From Psychrobacter sp. P2G3 (GTDB lineage: Bacteria; Pseudomonadota; Gammaproteobacteria; Pseudomonadales; Moraxellaceae), in NCBI RefSeq assembly GCF_001593285.1, contig NZ_CP012529.1, positions 930,001 to 994,000 of the forward strand: a stretch of DNA of 64,000 bases, given 5' to 3'. A model generated the notes under the pieces. The model had not been told where the DNA came from, searched no databases, and saw only the letters and a program-made list of their open reading frames with translations. A program made the position numbers and the translations under genes. Shown here in pieces: positions 44,582 to 53,245 of the stretch (positions within the stretch are counted from its first letter, which is position 1; each line of letters begins with the position of its first letter).

Positions 44582-44890
44582 ATGAATATTGAAAATGTAA
44601 TCTCCGCCCTTAACAACCCTATGCGGCGCAAAATTCTTGAATGGTTGAAAGATAGGTCGAACTTTCCGCCTTCGCTACCAGAGCATGCTGATTTGGACGG
44701 TGTTTGTGTTGCGTACATTCAAGAAAAAGCAGGGTTGTCACAATCGACAATTTCAACCTATATGAGTCTTTTAAAGCAGGCTGGTTTGGTCATTGCTGAG
44801 CGTCATGGACAATGGACCTTTTATCGACGCAATGAAGTCAATATCCAAGCGTTCCTTGATGAGGTTGAGAAAGAGTTGTTAAAGCATTAA
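44582..44890 (+). CDS. Second ArsR-like winged-helix regulator
   Basis: A 102-residue ArsR/SmtB-fold protein with recognition region AGLSQSTISTYMSLLKQAGLV and a wing RHGQWTFYRRNE. It lacks the metal-binding Cys of the first ArsR; only one Cys is present. It lies 55 bp after arsB and 245 bp before a flavin oxidoreductase gene, with a dispersed palindrome between. ArsR-type regulators like this often control a single neighbouring oxidoreductase that handles electrophiles; that is inference. Confidence 0.85.
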   Translation: MNIENVISALNNPMRRKILEWLKDRSNFPPSLPEHADLDGVCVAYIQEKAGLSQSTISTYMSLLKQAGLVIAERHGQWTFYRRNEVNIQAFLDEVEKELLKH

Positions 44891-44945
44891 TAGTTAATAT
44901 AAGTAATTAGCATATAGGCCAACCACTTTAAAATCGATACAGCGC

Positions 44946-45007
44946 TACTGGGATGAATTTTTCGCAGCCTCTGTGTTAGCAGCAAGCAAGGAAAATCTAT
45001 ACCAGTA
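44946..45007. repeat. Dispersed imperfect palindrome, copy B (inverted orientation)
   Basis: Reverse complement aligns with copy A at 18817: ends ACTGGTATAGATTTT and AAAAATTCATCCCAGTA, shared centre GCTTGCTG and GCTGC. Confidence 0.65.
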
Positions 45008-45135
45008 ACACGTGGCTATTAACGTATCTATTCTATTTCGTACTGATAAAACTAAAGACAATGCATTTAACAGAACCACAGTATTTAACAGAAACTTAAT
45101 ATCTAAATATTTCGATATAACGATGGAGAAAGTCG

Positions 45136-46368
45136 ATGACACAATTACAGACTAAGCATGAACTTTCAAGTTCGGCCAATGTATTAGCCGCTCCACTTGA
45201 ACTGCCATGTGGTGTGATGCTCAAAAACCGATTATCAAAGGCCGCAATGTCAGACTCACTTGGTGATGGAAAAGGCAACGCCACTACAGCACAGTCACGT
45301 CTCTATGAGCGCTGGGCGGAAGGCGGTACAGCCTTGTCCCTGATTGGCGAAGTACAGGGCGATCCTCGACATCCTGAAAAACCTGGCAATCTAGTATTAG
45401 GACCAACTACTGATCAAAACGCATTGCAATCCTTGGCACGTCGAGGATCTAACGGTGGAGCGCATATTTGGCCGCAACTCGGACATGCTGGAGCGTTATC
45501 CTATTTGCCTGTCAGTCGGCCTAAGGGTCCATCTGCGTTAGACCTTGAAGGATTGAAGTGTGAGAGCATGTCAGTCGAAGATATTAAGGAGTTACCAAGT
45601 ATCTACGCAAAGGCTGCGTTAATTGCCAAGGATGCAGGATTTGGTGGTGTGCAGATTCATGCTGGACATGGCTTCCTTTTGAGCCAGTTTTTATCTCCGT
45701 TATTCAATCGACGTACGGATGAATATGGCGGATCAATCAAGTCGAGATTTCGCATTGTTCAAGAGATTATAGATACGGTTCGGCAAGCTGTTGGAGACGC
45801 GTTTCCGATTGGTATTAAAATCAATTCAACCGATAAGTTGGAAGGTGGATTGACGGAAGACGACGCTATGGAGATGGTTCGATTGCTTGATCAGACGTCT
45901 ATTGATCTAATCGATATCAGTGGCGGAACTTATTTTCCAGGGGCAGTTGCAAGCTCAGACAGTAATTCAGGTACTGGGCCTTATTTCCTTGATTTTGCAA
46001 GCCGTGCGAAAAAAATAACTGCGATTCCAATCATGGCGACTGGTGGCTTTAAGTCACGTCAGCAAGCAATTGATGCTGTCGAAAGCGGTGCTGTAGACAT
46101 GGTAAGTATAGGACGTGCTATGGCGCTTAATCCACATCTTGCACATGATTGGCTAAGTATTGATGGGGGCGATCCAGAGTTTCCAAGATTCGATACCAAT
46201 CCTCCAGGCGGTGTGACTGCTTGGTATTCGATGCGACTGACAGCACTTGCAGAAGATAAGGAGGATGAATTCAATTTGAATCTCGAATCTGCTATGAGCA
46301 TATATGACAAGCGTGATGCAGAACGCTGTGAGGGCTGGTGTAAAACCTTTGATTACTTAAGAGAATAA
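45136..46368 (+). CDS. NADH:flavin oxidoreductase (old yellow enzyme family)
   Basis: A 410-residue FMN-dependent TIM-barrel ene-reductase. The hallmark is QIHAGHGFLLSQFLSPLFNRR followed by DEYGGS (about 173-199), with the C-terminal phosphate loop MATGGFKSRQQA and VDMVSIGRAMALNP. It reduces activated alkenes, quinones or other electrophiles. ACGATGGAGAAAGTCG precedes the start. The upstream ArsR-like gene is a candidate regulator. It converges with copS. Confidence 0.88.
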   Translation: MTQLQTKHELSSSANVLAAPLELPCGVMLKNRLSKAAMSDSLGDGKGNATTAQSRLYERWAEGGTALSLIGEVQGDPRHPEKPGNLVLGPTTDQNALQSLARRGSNGGAHIWPQLGHAGALSYLPVSRPKGPSALDLEGLKCESMSVEDIKELPSIYAKAALIAKDAGFGGVQIHAGHGFLLSQFLSPLFNRRTDEYGGSIKSRFRIVQEIIDTVRQAVGDAFPIGIKINSTDKLEGGLTEDDAMEMVRLLDQTSIDLIDISGGTYFPGAVASSDSNSGTGPYFLDFASRAKKITAIPIMATGGFKSRQQAIDAVESGAVDMVSIGRAMALNPHLAHDWLSIDGGDPEFPRFDTNPPGGVTAWYSMRLTALAEDKEDEFNLNLESAMSIYDKRDAERCEGWCKTFDYLRE

Positions 46369-46392
46369 ACTTGGAACATCTAACTTTGAGTG

Positions 46393-47967
46393 CTACAAAA
46401 TTACCTCAACTTGGAAGTAATAATCATCTTTGATAGTAATGCTGACTTTGCCGTTATGGGCGTTGACGATAGCTTGCACAATGGATAATCCCAGACCTGA
46501 TCCTGCATGCATAGTTGTCGTTCTATGATGACGATGGAAGCGCTCAAATAATTTGTTCGCCTCAGTTTGAGTCAAGGGTTCGTCCAAGCGATTGGTGATG
46601 GTTATTTTTAAAGGTGATGGTTTAGAGGTTTGTTTTATTGTTTGCCCTAGATTTTGGATGTCATTATTTTTTACATTGCTTGCTACATTGACTTTTGCGC
46701 TATTTACCACGTGATGAGAGGCAATAGAAGTAGTGGCAATCGCAGATGCTGCAATAGTAATGACGCTATCACTAGCCGCATAATAGATGGCATTTGACAT
46801 TAGATTGGCAAACAATCTTTGCAACAAGCCTTCATCGCCTAATACTGCGCCAAAGTTGCCCGTTTTTTCAAAAGCTATCTCACGATCTTCCGCTATCATT
46901 TCATAGTAGGAGATAAGCTTTGTGATTAGTGACTCGGTATCGACAACGTTGAGTTGAGAGTCATAAAGCCCTTTTTGAGTTTTAGCTAGCAAGAGCATGT
47001 TATTAATCAGCGCAGATAATTGCTCAAGCGTGTCATGCTGATGATGCAATTGCTCGATATATTCATTGGTGTTTCTCGTCTTGCTAAGCATGACCTGAGT
47101 CTGAGTACCAAGGGTTGCAAGCGGGGTACGCAGCTCATGCGCGATGTTATCCGAAAAGCGCGATAATGATTCAAAGTTACTCTCAAGCTTACTCATCATT
47201 AAGTTATAAGACTCAGCAAGCGGTCGTAGCTCGCGCGGCATATCATTGACGATGACTCGTTCATCCAGCTTTTCAGGGTTGATGCCCTTCATCTTTTGTA
47301 CGATAGTAGATAAAGGCGCAAAACCCCAGTAGACACTTAATGCTGCGACTGACACCAATAGCAGGGTAATCGCTATCAATATCATACTGAGCTGGCGGTT
47401 AAACTGTAATAAATACTGATGATGGACATCAATAGGCAGGGCGATAAGCGCGAGCATTTGATTGTCTTGAATGATAACTGCTCGGTAACTTCTATTATTT
47501 ATCTCTATAACAAACTGCTGTTCGTGATGGTCTTGCCATAGAGATGACAGGTTAAAATCTGTGGGCAATTCATCGGCAAAACTACTAGGAGTGCTAGACA
47601 ATAAGCGGCCGTTTTTATCGGCTACGAGCGTCTTTAGATCGTAGTCTAGCCAAGAGGAATGCAGGTGGTCAGCTCCAATTGGTGCTGGCGCTTGTGCTGG
47701 TAAAGTGGGCGAGTTCAGCGAAGTTGATGAAGATATTGAAGAGGGTAAAGTTGGAGAAGCCGTTTCTTCATCGAGATGGGTTACTCGCTTGCGTAGATTA
47801 AAGGCGGCATGAGTAATAATCTCTGAATCCATTTGCTCAAAGTGACCATTTACAGAGCGCTGAACCCAAATGTAAATAACGATTTGAGAGATAACAACGA
47901 ATATCGTCAGTAAAAAAATTGTCCGCCATAGCAGTGGTAAGCGTCGATTTTCGAAGTTATATTTCAT
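46393..47967 (-). CDS. copS: Copper-sensing histidine kinase CopS/CusS type
   Basis: A 524-residue membrane kinase. TM1 (about 13-35) and TM2 (about 190-212) flank a periplasmic sensor of about 155 residues that contains a Ser/Thr/Pro-rich insertion. HAMP follows, then HisKA with H277 in NIAHELRTPLATLGT and HATPase with GSGLGLSIVQAIV near the end. I prefer ATG 47967, just past the copR stop (47969); a start at 47997 would overlap copR by 29 bp. Location beside copper genes and the shared CusR-like box support a copper role. Confidence 0.85.
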   Translation of the reverse strand: MKYNFENRRLPLLWRTIFLLTIFVVISQIVIYIWVQRSVNGHFEQMDSEIITHAAFNLRKRVTHLDEETASPTLPSSISSSTSLNSPTLPAQAPAPIGADHLHSSWLDYDLKTLVADKNGRLLSSTPSSFADELPTDFNLSSLWQDHHEQQFVIEINNRSYRAVIIQDNQMLALIALPIDVHHQYLLQFNRQLSMILIAITLLLVSVAALSVYWGFAPLSTIVQKMKGINPEKLDERVIVNDMPRELRPLAESYNLMMSKLESNFESLSRFSDNIAHELRTPLATLGTQTQVMLSKTRNTNEYIEQLHHQHDTLEQLSALINNMLLLAKTQKGLYDSQLNVVDTESLITKLISYYEMIAEDREIAFEKTGNFGAVLGDEGLLQRLFANLMSNAIYYAASDSVITIAASAIATTSIASHHVVNSAKVNVASNVKNNDIQNLGQTIKQTSKPSPLKITITNRLDEPLTQTEANKLFERFHRHHRTTTMHAGSGLGLSIVQAIVNAHNGKVSITIKDDYYFQVEVIL

Positions 47968-47968
47968 T

Positions 47969-48730
47969 TTATTTGGCTTCAGTGCTATTGATGGCAACGC
48001 TATTCATTGCATTGTCATTGATTGTAGCGCTATCAGTATTCGTATCCGAAGTATTTACGGCATCCAATCTATAACCCATCCCGCGCACGGTATGAATCAG
48101 CTTTATAGCAAACTCGTCATCGATTTTGAGTCGGAGACGTCTTATAGCGACGTCAATGACATTGGTATCACTATCAAAATTCATGTCCCATACTTGCGAT
48201 GCGATGACGGAGCGCGGCAATACCTCACCTTGGCGTTCTAACAAAAACTGCAATAGGGAGAACTCTTTTGCAGTCAGCTTAATGGCGCTGTCGCCTCTAT
48301 ATACGGTGCGCTTGGCAATGTCCATTTTTAGATCTGCTAACTCCATAATAGTACTTTTATAATCAGATTGATTGGCACGGCGCAACAGACTTTTTATTCT
48401 GACTATTAATTCTGCAAAGGCGAAAGGCTTGGTTAGATAATCGTCTCCACCGATTTCAATGCCTTTGATTTTATCACTCAGATCATCTTTTGCAGTCAAA
48501 AACAGGACGGGCGTATGCTTCCCAGCAGCGCGGTAATTGCGTATCAACTCAAAGCCACTGACATCAGGTAGCATCACATCCATTAACACCACGCTGAACT
48601 CATCTGTCATCAAGGCATGATAGCCGTCTAGACCAGTCATATGGTGGTCAACGATGAAGCCAGCCTCGGTTAGCCCCTTTTTTATATACTCTCCAAGCTT
48701 TATCTCATCTTCTACCAGTAATACTTTCAT
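47969..48730 (-). CDS. copR: Response regulator CopR/CusR type
   Basis: A 253-residue OmpR-family regulator: receiver with phosphoacceptor D51 (VVLMDVMLPDVSG), K101-type lysine in TKPF, and a C-terminal winged helix ending HTVRGMGYRLDA. A 30-residue Asn/Thr/Ser-rich tail follows, longer than usual. The stop is one base before the copS ATG. A CusR-like palindrome at 49444 and direct half sites at 48931 lie upstream of two divergent copper genes and are the natural targets. Confidence 0.9.
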   Translation of the reverse strand: MKVLLVEDEIKLGEYIKKGLTEAGFIVDHHMTGLDGYHALMTDEFSVVLMDVMLPDVSGFELIRNYRAAGKHTPVLFLTAKDDLSDKIKGIEIGGDDYLTKPFAFAELIVRIKSLLRRANQSDYKSTIMELADLKMDIAKRTVYRGDSAIKLTAKEFSLLQFLLERQGEVLPRSVIASQVWDMNFDSDTNVIDVAIRRLRLKIDDEFAIKLIHTVRGMGYRLDAVNTSDTNTDSATINDNAMNSVAINSTEAK

Positions 48731-49105
48731 AGCCTATCCTTTTTAATAATATTTCTTATATTAATAGCACTTCTTATATTAATAGCATTTCTTACTGCAC
48801 TTTAATGATTCGTAGCTTAACAGAAGATGCTTGATATAACTGCGCGGGCCAAAAAGCATAGGTGCCACCGTGGGTTTTAGCATTTGGTCTTATTGGAGAG
48901 TATGACAAGATTTATTTATTTCTAACAAACATGTCATGTATTCGTCATTAAGCTGTCAGTCTCAATTTAGTATCCTTAATCAACGCTAAATAGAAAGCTT
49001 TGTCTGCTAGAGATGGCCTTTAGAAGATAAAGATGACTTCTATAAATAGCTTCACTAACAAACATTCTACTTGAATGTCCAATTATTTATTTTTGAGAGT
49101 ATTAT
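48731..49105. promoter_or_regulatory. Divergent copper promoter region with CopR-like half sites
   Basis: Between copR (minus) and the 107-residue gene (plus). TGTCATGTATTCGTCATT at 48932-48949 and CTGTCAGTC at 48953-48961 repeat the pattern seen at 49457-49485 (TGTCATCTTAGTGTCATC and CTGTCAGTC). No ORF seen. Confidence 0.55.
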
Positions 49106-49429
49106 ATGAAAAATTATGGTCTAAAAAATGCAGCTCTATTATCACTGTCGATGTTTATTGGCATGTCAGCAGCAAATGCTCATACTACCAACCTAAGTAC
49201 TTCGATTATCGACAACTGCGATGCGGTTACTGAATTTGCAAAAAATGCTGATCACAATGATGCGCAGATATCTGATGCTCAAATGAAAAGCTATGTCAAT
49301 GCAAGAGCGGCCTGTCAGGTTCAGCACCAAGATCAACATCTACAAGCTGAAAAGTATTTTGTAGACAAGTACGGTAGAGATCGTGACAGTAATGCTAAGA
49401 CAATACTAAAGGATTACGTTCAGCATTAA
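49106..49429 (+). CDS. Small secreted protein of the copper island
   Basis: A 107-residue protein with a signal peptide (hydrophobic 8-20, cleavage near ANA-H at 23-26). The mature part is about 80 residues with two Cys (in DNCDAV and RAACQVQ) that could pair, and is rich in His, Asp, Gln and Asn. I do not recognise a family. It is preceded by CopR-like half sites and followed by a CusR-like box, so it is probably copper-induced. A periplasmic metal-binding role is a guess. Confidence 0.75.
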   Translation: MKNYGLKNAALLSLSMFIGMSAANAHTTNLSTSIIDNCDAVTEFAKNADHNDAQISDAQMKSYVNARAACQVQHQDQHLQAEKYFVDKYGRDRDSNAKTILKDYVQH

Positions 49430-49443
49430 AATCTATAGATGCG

Positions 49444-49465
49444 AAGATGACAGAATTGTCATCTT
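49444..49465. promoter_or_regulatory. CusR/CopR-box palindrome
   Basis: AAGATGACA-N4-TGTCATCTT, perfect 9-bp arms. It closely fits the E. coli CusR box (AAAATGACA-N4-TGTCATTTT). It lies 173 bp before the Met-rich gene at 49638. Confidence 0.8.
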
Positions 49466-49637
49466 AGTGTCATCTGTCAGTCAGAATGAGTAAGTTATCA
49501 TTTAAACTGATTTAATAGCCTTAGTCTTTGACAACTTTAAGTGACAATATATTCTTTAAGTTTCAATACATTAAAGCTGAATTCAACCCAAACCTACGCT
49601 TTATAAGCTGTTAATCAAATCAAACAAGGAATTAATT

Positions 49638-49910
49638 ATGTCACTATTCAAATCAATGCCTAAATCAATCATCGTTACTGCTGTTGCTCTAGTCGTTTCA
49701 ACGTCTGCTATGGCACATGATCCAAAAATGCATGCTGAAAAGGATCAAATGAACTGCGAAAAGATGGAAAAGCATGTGCAAATGATGGGCAAAATGGATC
49801 ATAGCAAAATGGATATGAATGACCCTGCTATGAAAGCAATGATGGCTAATATGGGCAAAATGAAACAAATGTACCAAAAACACTGTGTGAGCAGTGACAG
49901 TAAGTCTTAA
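49638..49910 (+). CDS. Periplasmic Met/His-rich copper-binding protein
   Basis: A 90-residue protein with a signal peptide ending STSAMA-HD (about 26). The mature 64 residues carry 15 or so Met plus His in MxxMGKMDHSKMDM-type motifs and two Cys at either end, suited to Cu(I) binding. CAAGGAATTAATT precedes the start. It lies downstream of the CusR-like box, indicating copper induction. No named family recognised. Confidence 0.8.
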   Translation: MSLFKSMPKSIIVTAVALVVSTSAMAHDPKMHAEKDQMNCEKMEKHVQMMGKMDHSKMDMNDPAMKAMMANMGKMKQMYQKHCVSSDSKS

Positions 49911-50025
49911 GAATTTCAAATCTAGTCCTGTTAAATATACATCACTATTAGGCAGTTTTATTAAATAAGCAGTTTTGTTAAATGATAGTGATGTATTAAC
50001 AAAAATGGATTTTTAGGATAAGTAT

Positions 50026-50619
50026 ATGAAATTTTTATTGGGGGCACTTTTTACTGTTGTTGTCGCAATTGCTGGTATTTTCATTGTCGTTATCAGTGGC
50101 GTCTCAAATGTTGGGGCCGATCAAGAGCATAGTCCTATGGTCTACAATTTCTTGGAGACAGCTCGTAATCGTTCTATAGAAAACGCGAGTAAAGATATCA
50201 TCGTTCCAGATTTAGAACAGGTGGACATGATTAGCACTGGTGGCGCGGATTACAAAGATATGTGCGCAGGCTGTCATTTGTCTCCTGGGGTAGAAAAGAC
50301 TGATTTCAGCGAGAGTCTATATCCTAAACCGCCTAACTTTACCAAGACTGATGTTGTTGAACGTTATCAGACGGAAGCGGGTGCACAACAAAGTTTTTGG
50401 GCGATTAAACATGGCATCATGGCATCTGGAATGCCAGCATGGGGAGCTTCTCATGATGACGATAGGATGTGGGCAATGGTTGCTTTTATTAGATCATTAC
50501 CTGAATTGAATGAAAGTCAGTACACCATGCTAACGACTAGGTTAGACGACGATATGTTGGATATGTCATTTGATGGCAATATGGATATGTCGGGCGATGA
50601 ATCTGGAATGCAGCATTAA
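50026..50619 (+). CDS. Cytochrome c with Met-rich tail
   Basis: A 197-residue class I cytochrome c anchored by an uncleaved N-terminal helix (4-26). The heme site is C80-A-G-C83-H84 and the likely axial Met is in GIMASGMPAWG (about 133). The last 30 residues contain MLDMSFDGNMDMSGDESGMQH-like Met/Asp motifs similar to those in CopB next door. Such cytochromes are common in Moraxellaceae and Pseudomonas copper clusters; it may pass electrons from the multicopper oxidase reaction or bind copper itself. AGGATAAGTAT precedes the start. Confidence 0.85.
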   Translation: MKFLLGALFTVVVAIAGIFIVVISGVSNVGADQEHSPMVYNFLETARNRSIENASKDIIVPDLEQVDMISTGGADYKDMCAGCHLSPGVEKTDFSESLYPKPPNFTKTDVVERYQTEAGAQQSFWAIKHGIMASGMPAWGASHDDDRMWAMVAFIRSLPELNESQYTMLTTRLDDDMLDMSFDGNMDMSGDESGMQH

Positions 50620-50820
50620 TTATTTTCAATATTATGGTTTTTAGTATCGTGGTTTTAGTACATGGGTTTTAACACATGGTTTTTGATGTCAACAACGCAG
50701 TACTGAGCAATACTGCATAGGTGCTGCGCTTAACATTTTATATTAGGCCCATACTACTTTAGATGCAGGGTAAAGTATTTAGAATATCAAATATGTAAAC
50801 AAACGCTTAGGAGTGGCTTT

Positions 50821-51462
50821 ATGAGACGCTATACCAATATTTTTTCTAATGAACACAACCGGTTATCTGGTCGTGTTCTTTTAGTGATGGTGACATCTTC
50901 ACTATTATTAGCGGCTTGTAGCCAATCAAATACGAGCGCATCTGATTCAAAGCCTGTACAACCTGAGCCAACGGTTGCTACACAAACGGCTCAGGTAGTA
51001 GAACCACAAGCTGAGCTTACAGCGGTGACGGCTCCTTTGATAAACCAATCAGATCTCCTTAAAAATGTTTCTGCCACTGTTTATAAAGATGCCAATTGTG
51101 GCTGTTGTAAAGAATGGGTAGGTTATGTAGAAGATAATGGTCTAAATGCAACGGCGAACGATGTTGCAGACTTGTCTTTATTCAAAGAGCGTTATGGCGT
51201 ACCGCCGCAAATGCAGTCTTGCCATACCGCAGTCACCACCGATGGTTATGTCTTTGAAGGCCATGTCCCCGCCAAGCACATGGCACAATTCTTAAAAAAT
51301 CCGCCTAGCGATGCTATCGGTCTTGCTGTACCCGGTATGCCAGTCGGTAGCCCTGGTATGGAGTATCAAAACCAATTTATGCCGTATCAAATTATGCAAA
51401 TTAATAAAGACGGTACGACAAGCGTTTATGCTGATGTTGAGTCGCCGCAACAGCAATTGTAG
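50821..51462 (+). CDS. DUF411 metal-binding lipoprotein (CopG type)
   Basis: A 213-residue lipoprotein: the lipobox LLAAC has the lipidated cysteine C33. A Pro/Thr/Gln-rich linker is followed by the DUF411 domain (about 84-213) with C93, C95 and C96 in NCGCCKEW and a further Cys in MQSCHTAV, the copper or silver-binding set. Pseudomonas CopG is the nearest described relative. TAGGAGTGGCTTT precedes the start. It is directly upstream of copA, consistent with a periplasmic copper redox or chaperone role. Confidence 0.85.
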   Translation: MRRYTNIFSNEHNRLSGRVLLVMVTSSLLLAACSQSNTSASDSKPVQPEPTVATQTAQVVEPQAELTAVTAPLINQSDLLKNVSATVYKDANCGCCKEWVGYVEDNGLNATANDVADLSLFKERYGVPPQMQSCHTAVTTDGYVFEGHVPAKHMAQFLKNPPSDAIGLAVPGMPVGSPGMEYQNQFMPYQIMQINKDGTTSVYADVESPQQQL

Positions 51463-51516
51463 TTTTGGTTTGAATAGAGTTAACCACCATCTCGCAGATT
51501 AAGTTAGGTCATCATT

Positions 51517-53220
51517 ATGAATAATAAAAACATGCTTAACCGTCGACGTTTTTTGACAGGGTCATCTACGCTACTTGGCGCGTCTATGTTATCGACGTTA
51601 CCAACCATTGCCAATAGTGCGTTGGGTGCAAATCAAAAAAACGCCGTCATTAACAGTGATAAACCCGAGCATAAAGTACCCATACTGACAGGCAAAGAGT
51701 TTGATCTTTATGTCAGCAAAAAACCCATTATTGTTAATGGAAAATCAAGCACGGCGACACTCATTAATGACTCATTACCAGCGCCGACGCTAAAAATGCG
51801 CGAGGGTGATACGGTAGTGATACGCGTCCATAACCAGATGAATGAGTCAACCTCTATCCATTGGCATGGTCTGCTAGTGCCATTCGAGATGGATGGCGTG
51901 CCAGGTATTAGTTTTGATGGTATCCCAGCGAATAGCACCTTTACGTATAAATTTACGCTAAAACAATCTGGCACTTATTGGTATCACTCGCACACTGGAT
52001 TCCAAGAACAAACTGGTATGCGCGGGGCCATTGTCATTGAGCCAAAAGGACGCGAACGTCATCCTATCGAGGAAGACCATGTCATTTTACTCAGTGATTG
52101 GACGCACCGCGATCCGCATAACTTACTGAAACTATTAAAGCAACGCGCCGACTTTGATAATTATCATTTACCAGATTTCAAAAAGCTACTGTCCGATATT
52201 GCCGCAACAGATCTAGAAGCAGCTTTTGATAAGCGCAAAATGTGGAATCAGATGCGGATGATGCCGACAGATTTTACTGATCTGTCCGGTGAAAAGACCT
52301 TTACCTATTTGATGAATGGTAAAACGACAGCGGCTAACTGGACGCAACTTGTCAAGGCTGGACAGCCGGTCAAACTACGTTTTATTAATGGTTCAGCGCA
52401 GACGATATTTGATGTACGCATCCCCGGCTTAAAAATGAAAGTCGTCGCGACGGATGGGATTGATGTCAGTCCTGTCGATATCGATGATTTCCGTATTGGG
52501 GTGGCCGAGACTTATGATGTCATCGTGACGCCGACTAAAGACGCGCATACCATATTTGCTCAAAACATAGATCGGTCAGGCTACGTTGCGACAACGCTTT
52601 CGACCAAAAAAGGCGCTCGTCCTACGATACCTGCTATGGACAAAATCGAATGGCTGACGATGGCCGACATGATGGGCGCCATGGGCGCTGATGGCTATAA
52701 AGCCAAGCATGCTAAGACAGAATATGACTTTAAGTCCGATATGCGCGTTGATAGTCCGCGTATGAACCTTGATGACCCTGGTATTAATCTACGTAACATT
52801 GATAGAAAGGTTTTGAATTATAGCCAGTTGCGCTCTGTCGGCGATGAGATAATGGCAGAGCAGCGCAAACCCACCAGAGAGATTGAAATACATCTGACGG
52901 GAAACATGGAGCGCTATATTTGGGCTCTAGACGGAGTTATGTTCAAAGATGCCGCACCGGTCAATATTAAGCCCAACGAGCGCGTACGTATTACCTTAGT
53001 CAATGACACCATGATGAATCATCCCATGCATTTGCATGGTATGTGGAGCGATCTGCGGATGCCTTCAGGTGAGTTTCAAGTACGTAAGCATACGATAATG
53101 GTACAGCCTGCACAAAAGATAAGCTTTGATGTCACCGGAGAAGCTGGCAGATGGGCATGGCATTGCCACTTGCTCTATCACATGGAAGCAGGGATGTTTA
53201 GAGAAGTTGCCGTTGTTTAA
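51517..53220 (+). CDS. copA: Multicopper oxidase CopA (copper resistance)
   Basis: A 567-residue periplasmic oxidase that turns Cu(I) into less toxic Cu(II). A twin-arginine signal NRRRFLTGSS begins the protein. Three cupredoxin domains carry all four ligand motifs: HWHG (about 113), WYHSHTG, NHPMHLHG and HCHLLYHMEAGMF at the end. The Met-rich insert of the family is present but short (TMADMMGAMGADG). It is followed after 25 bp by copB, the standard order. This is the PcoA/CopA oxidase, not the P-type ATPase of the same name. Confidence 0.94.
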   Translation: MNNKNMLNRRRFLTGSSTLLGASMLSTLPTIANSALGANQKNAVINSDKPEHKVPILTGKEFDLYVSKKPIIVNGKSSTATLINDSLPAPTLKMREGDTVVIRVHNQMNESTSIHWHGLLVPFEMDGVPGISFDGIPANSTFTYKFTLKQSGTYWYHSHTGFQEQTGMRGAIVIEPKGRERHPIEEDHVILLSDWTHRDPHNLLKLLKQRADFDNYHLPDFKKLLSDIAATDLEAAFDKRKMWNQMRMMPTDFTDLSGEKTFTYLMNGKTTAANWTQLVKAGQPVKLRFINGSAQTIFDVRIPGLKMKVVATDGIDVSPVDIDDFRIGVAETYDVIVTPTKDAHTIFAQNIDRSGYVATTLSTKKGARPTIPAMDKIEWLTMADMMGAMGADGYKAKHAKTEYDFKSDMRVDSPRMNLDDPGINLRNIDRKVLNYSQLRSVGDEIMAEQRKPTREIEIHLTGNMERYIWALDGVMFKDAAPVNIKPNERVRITLVNDTMMNHPMHLHGMWSDLRMPSGEFQVRKHTIMVQPAQKISFDVTGEAGRWAWHCHLLYHMEAGMFREVAVV

Positions 53221-53245
53221 TAAACCTTCGAATATGAGCCTTATT

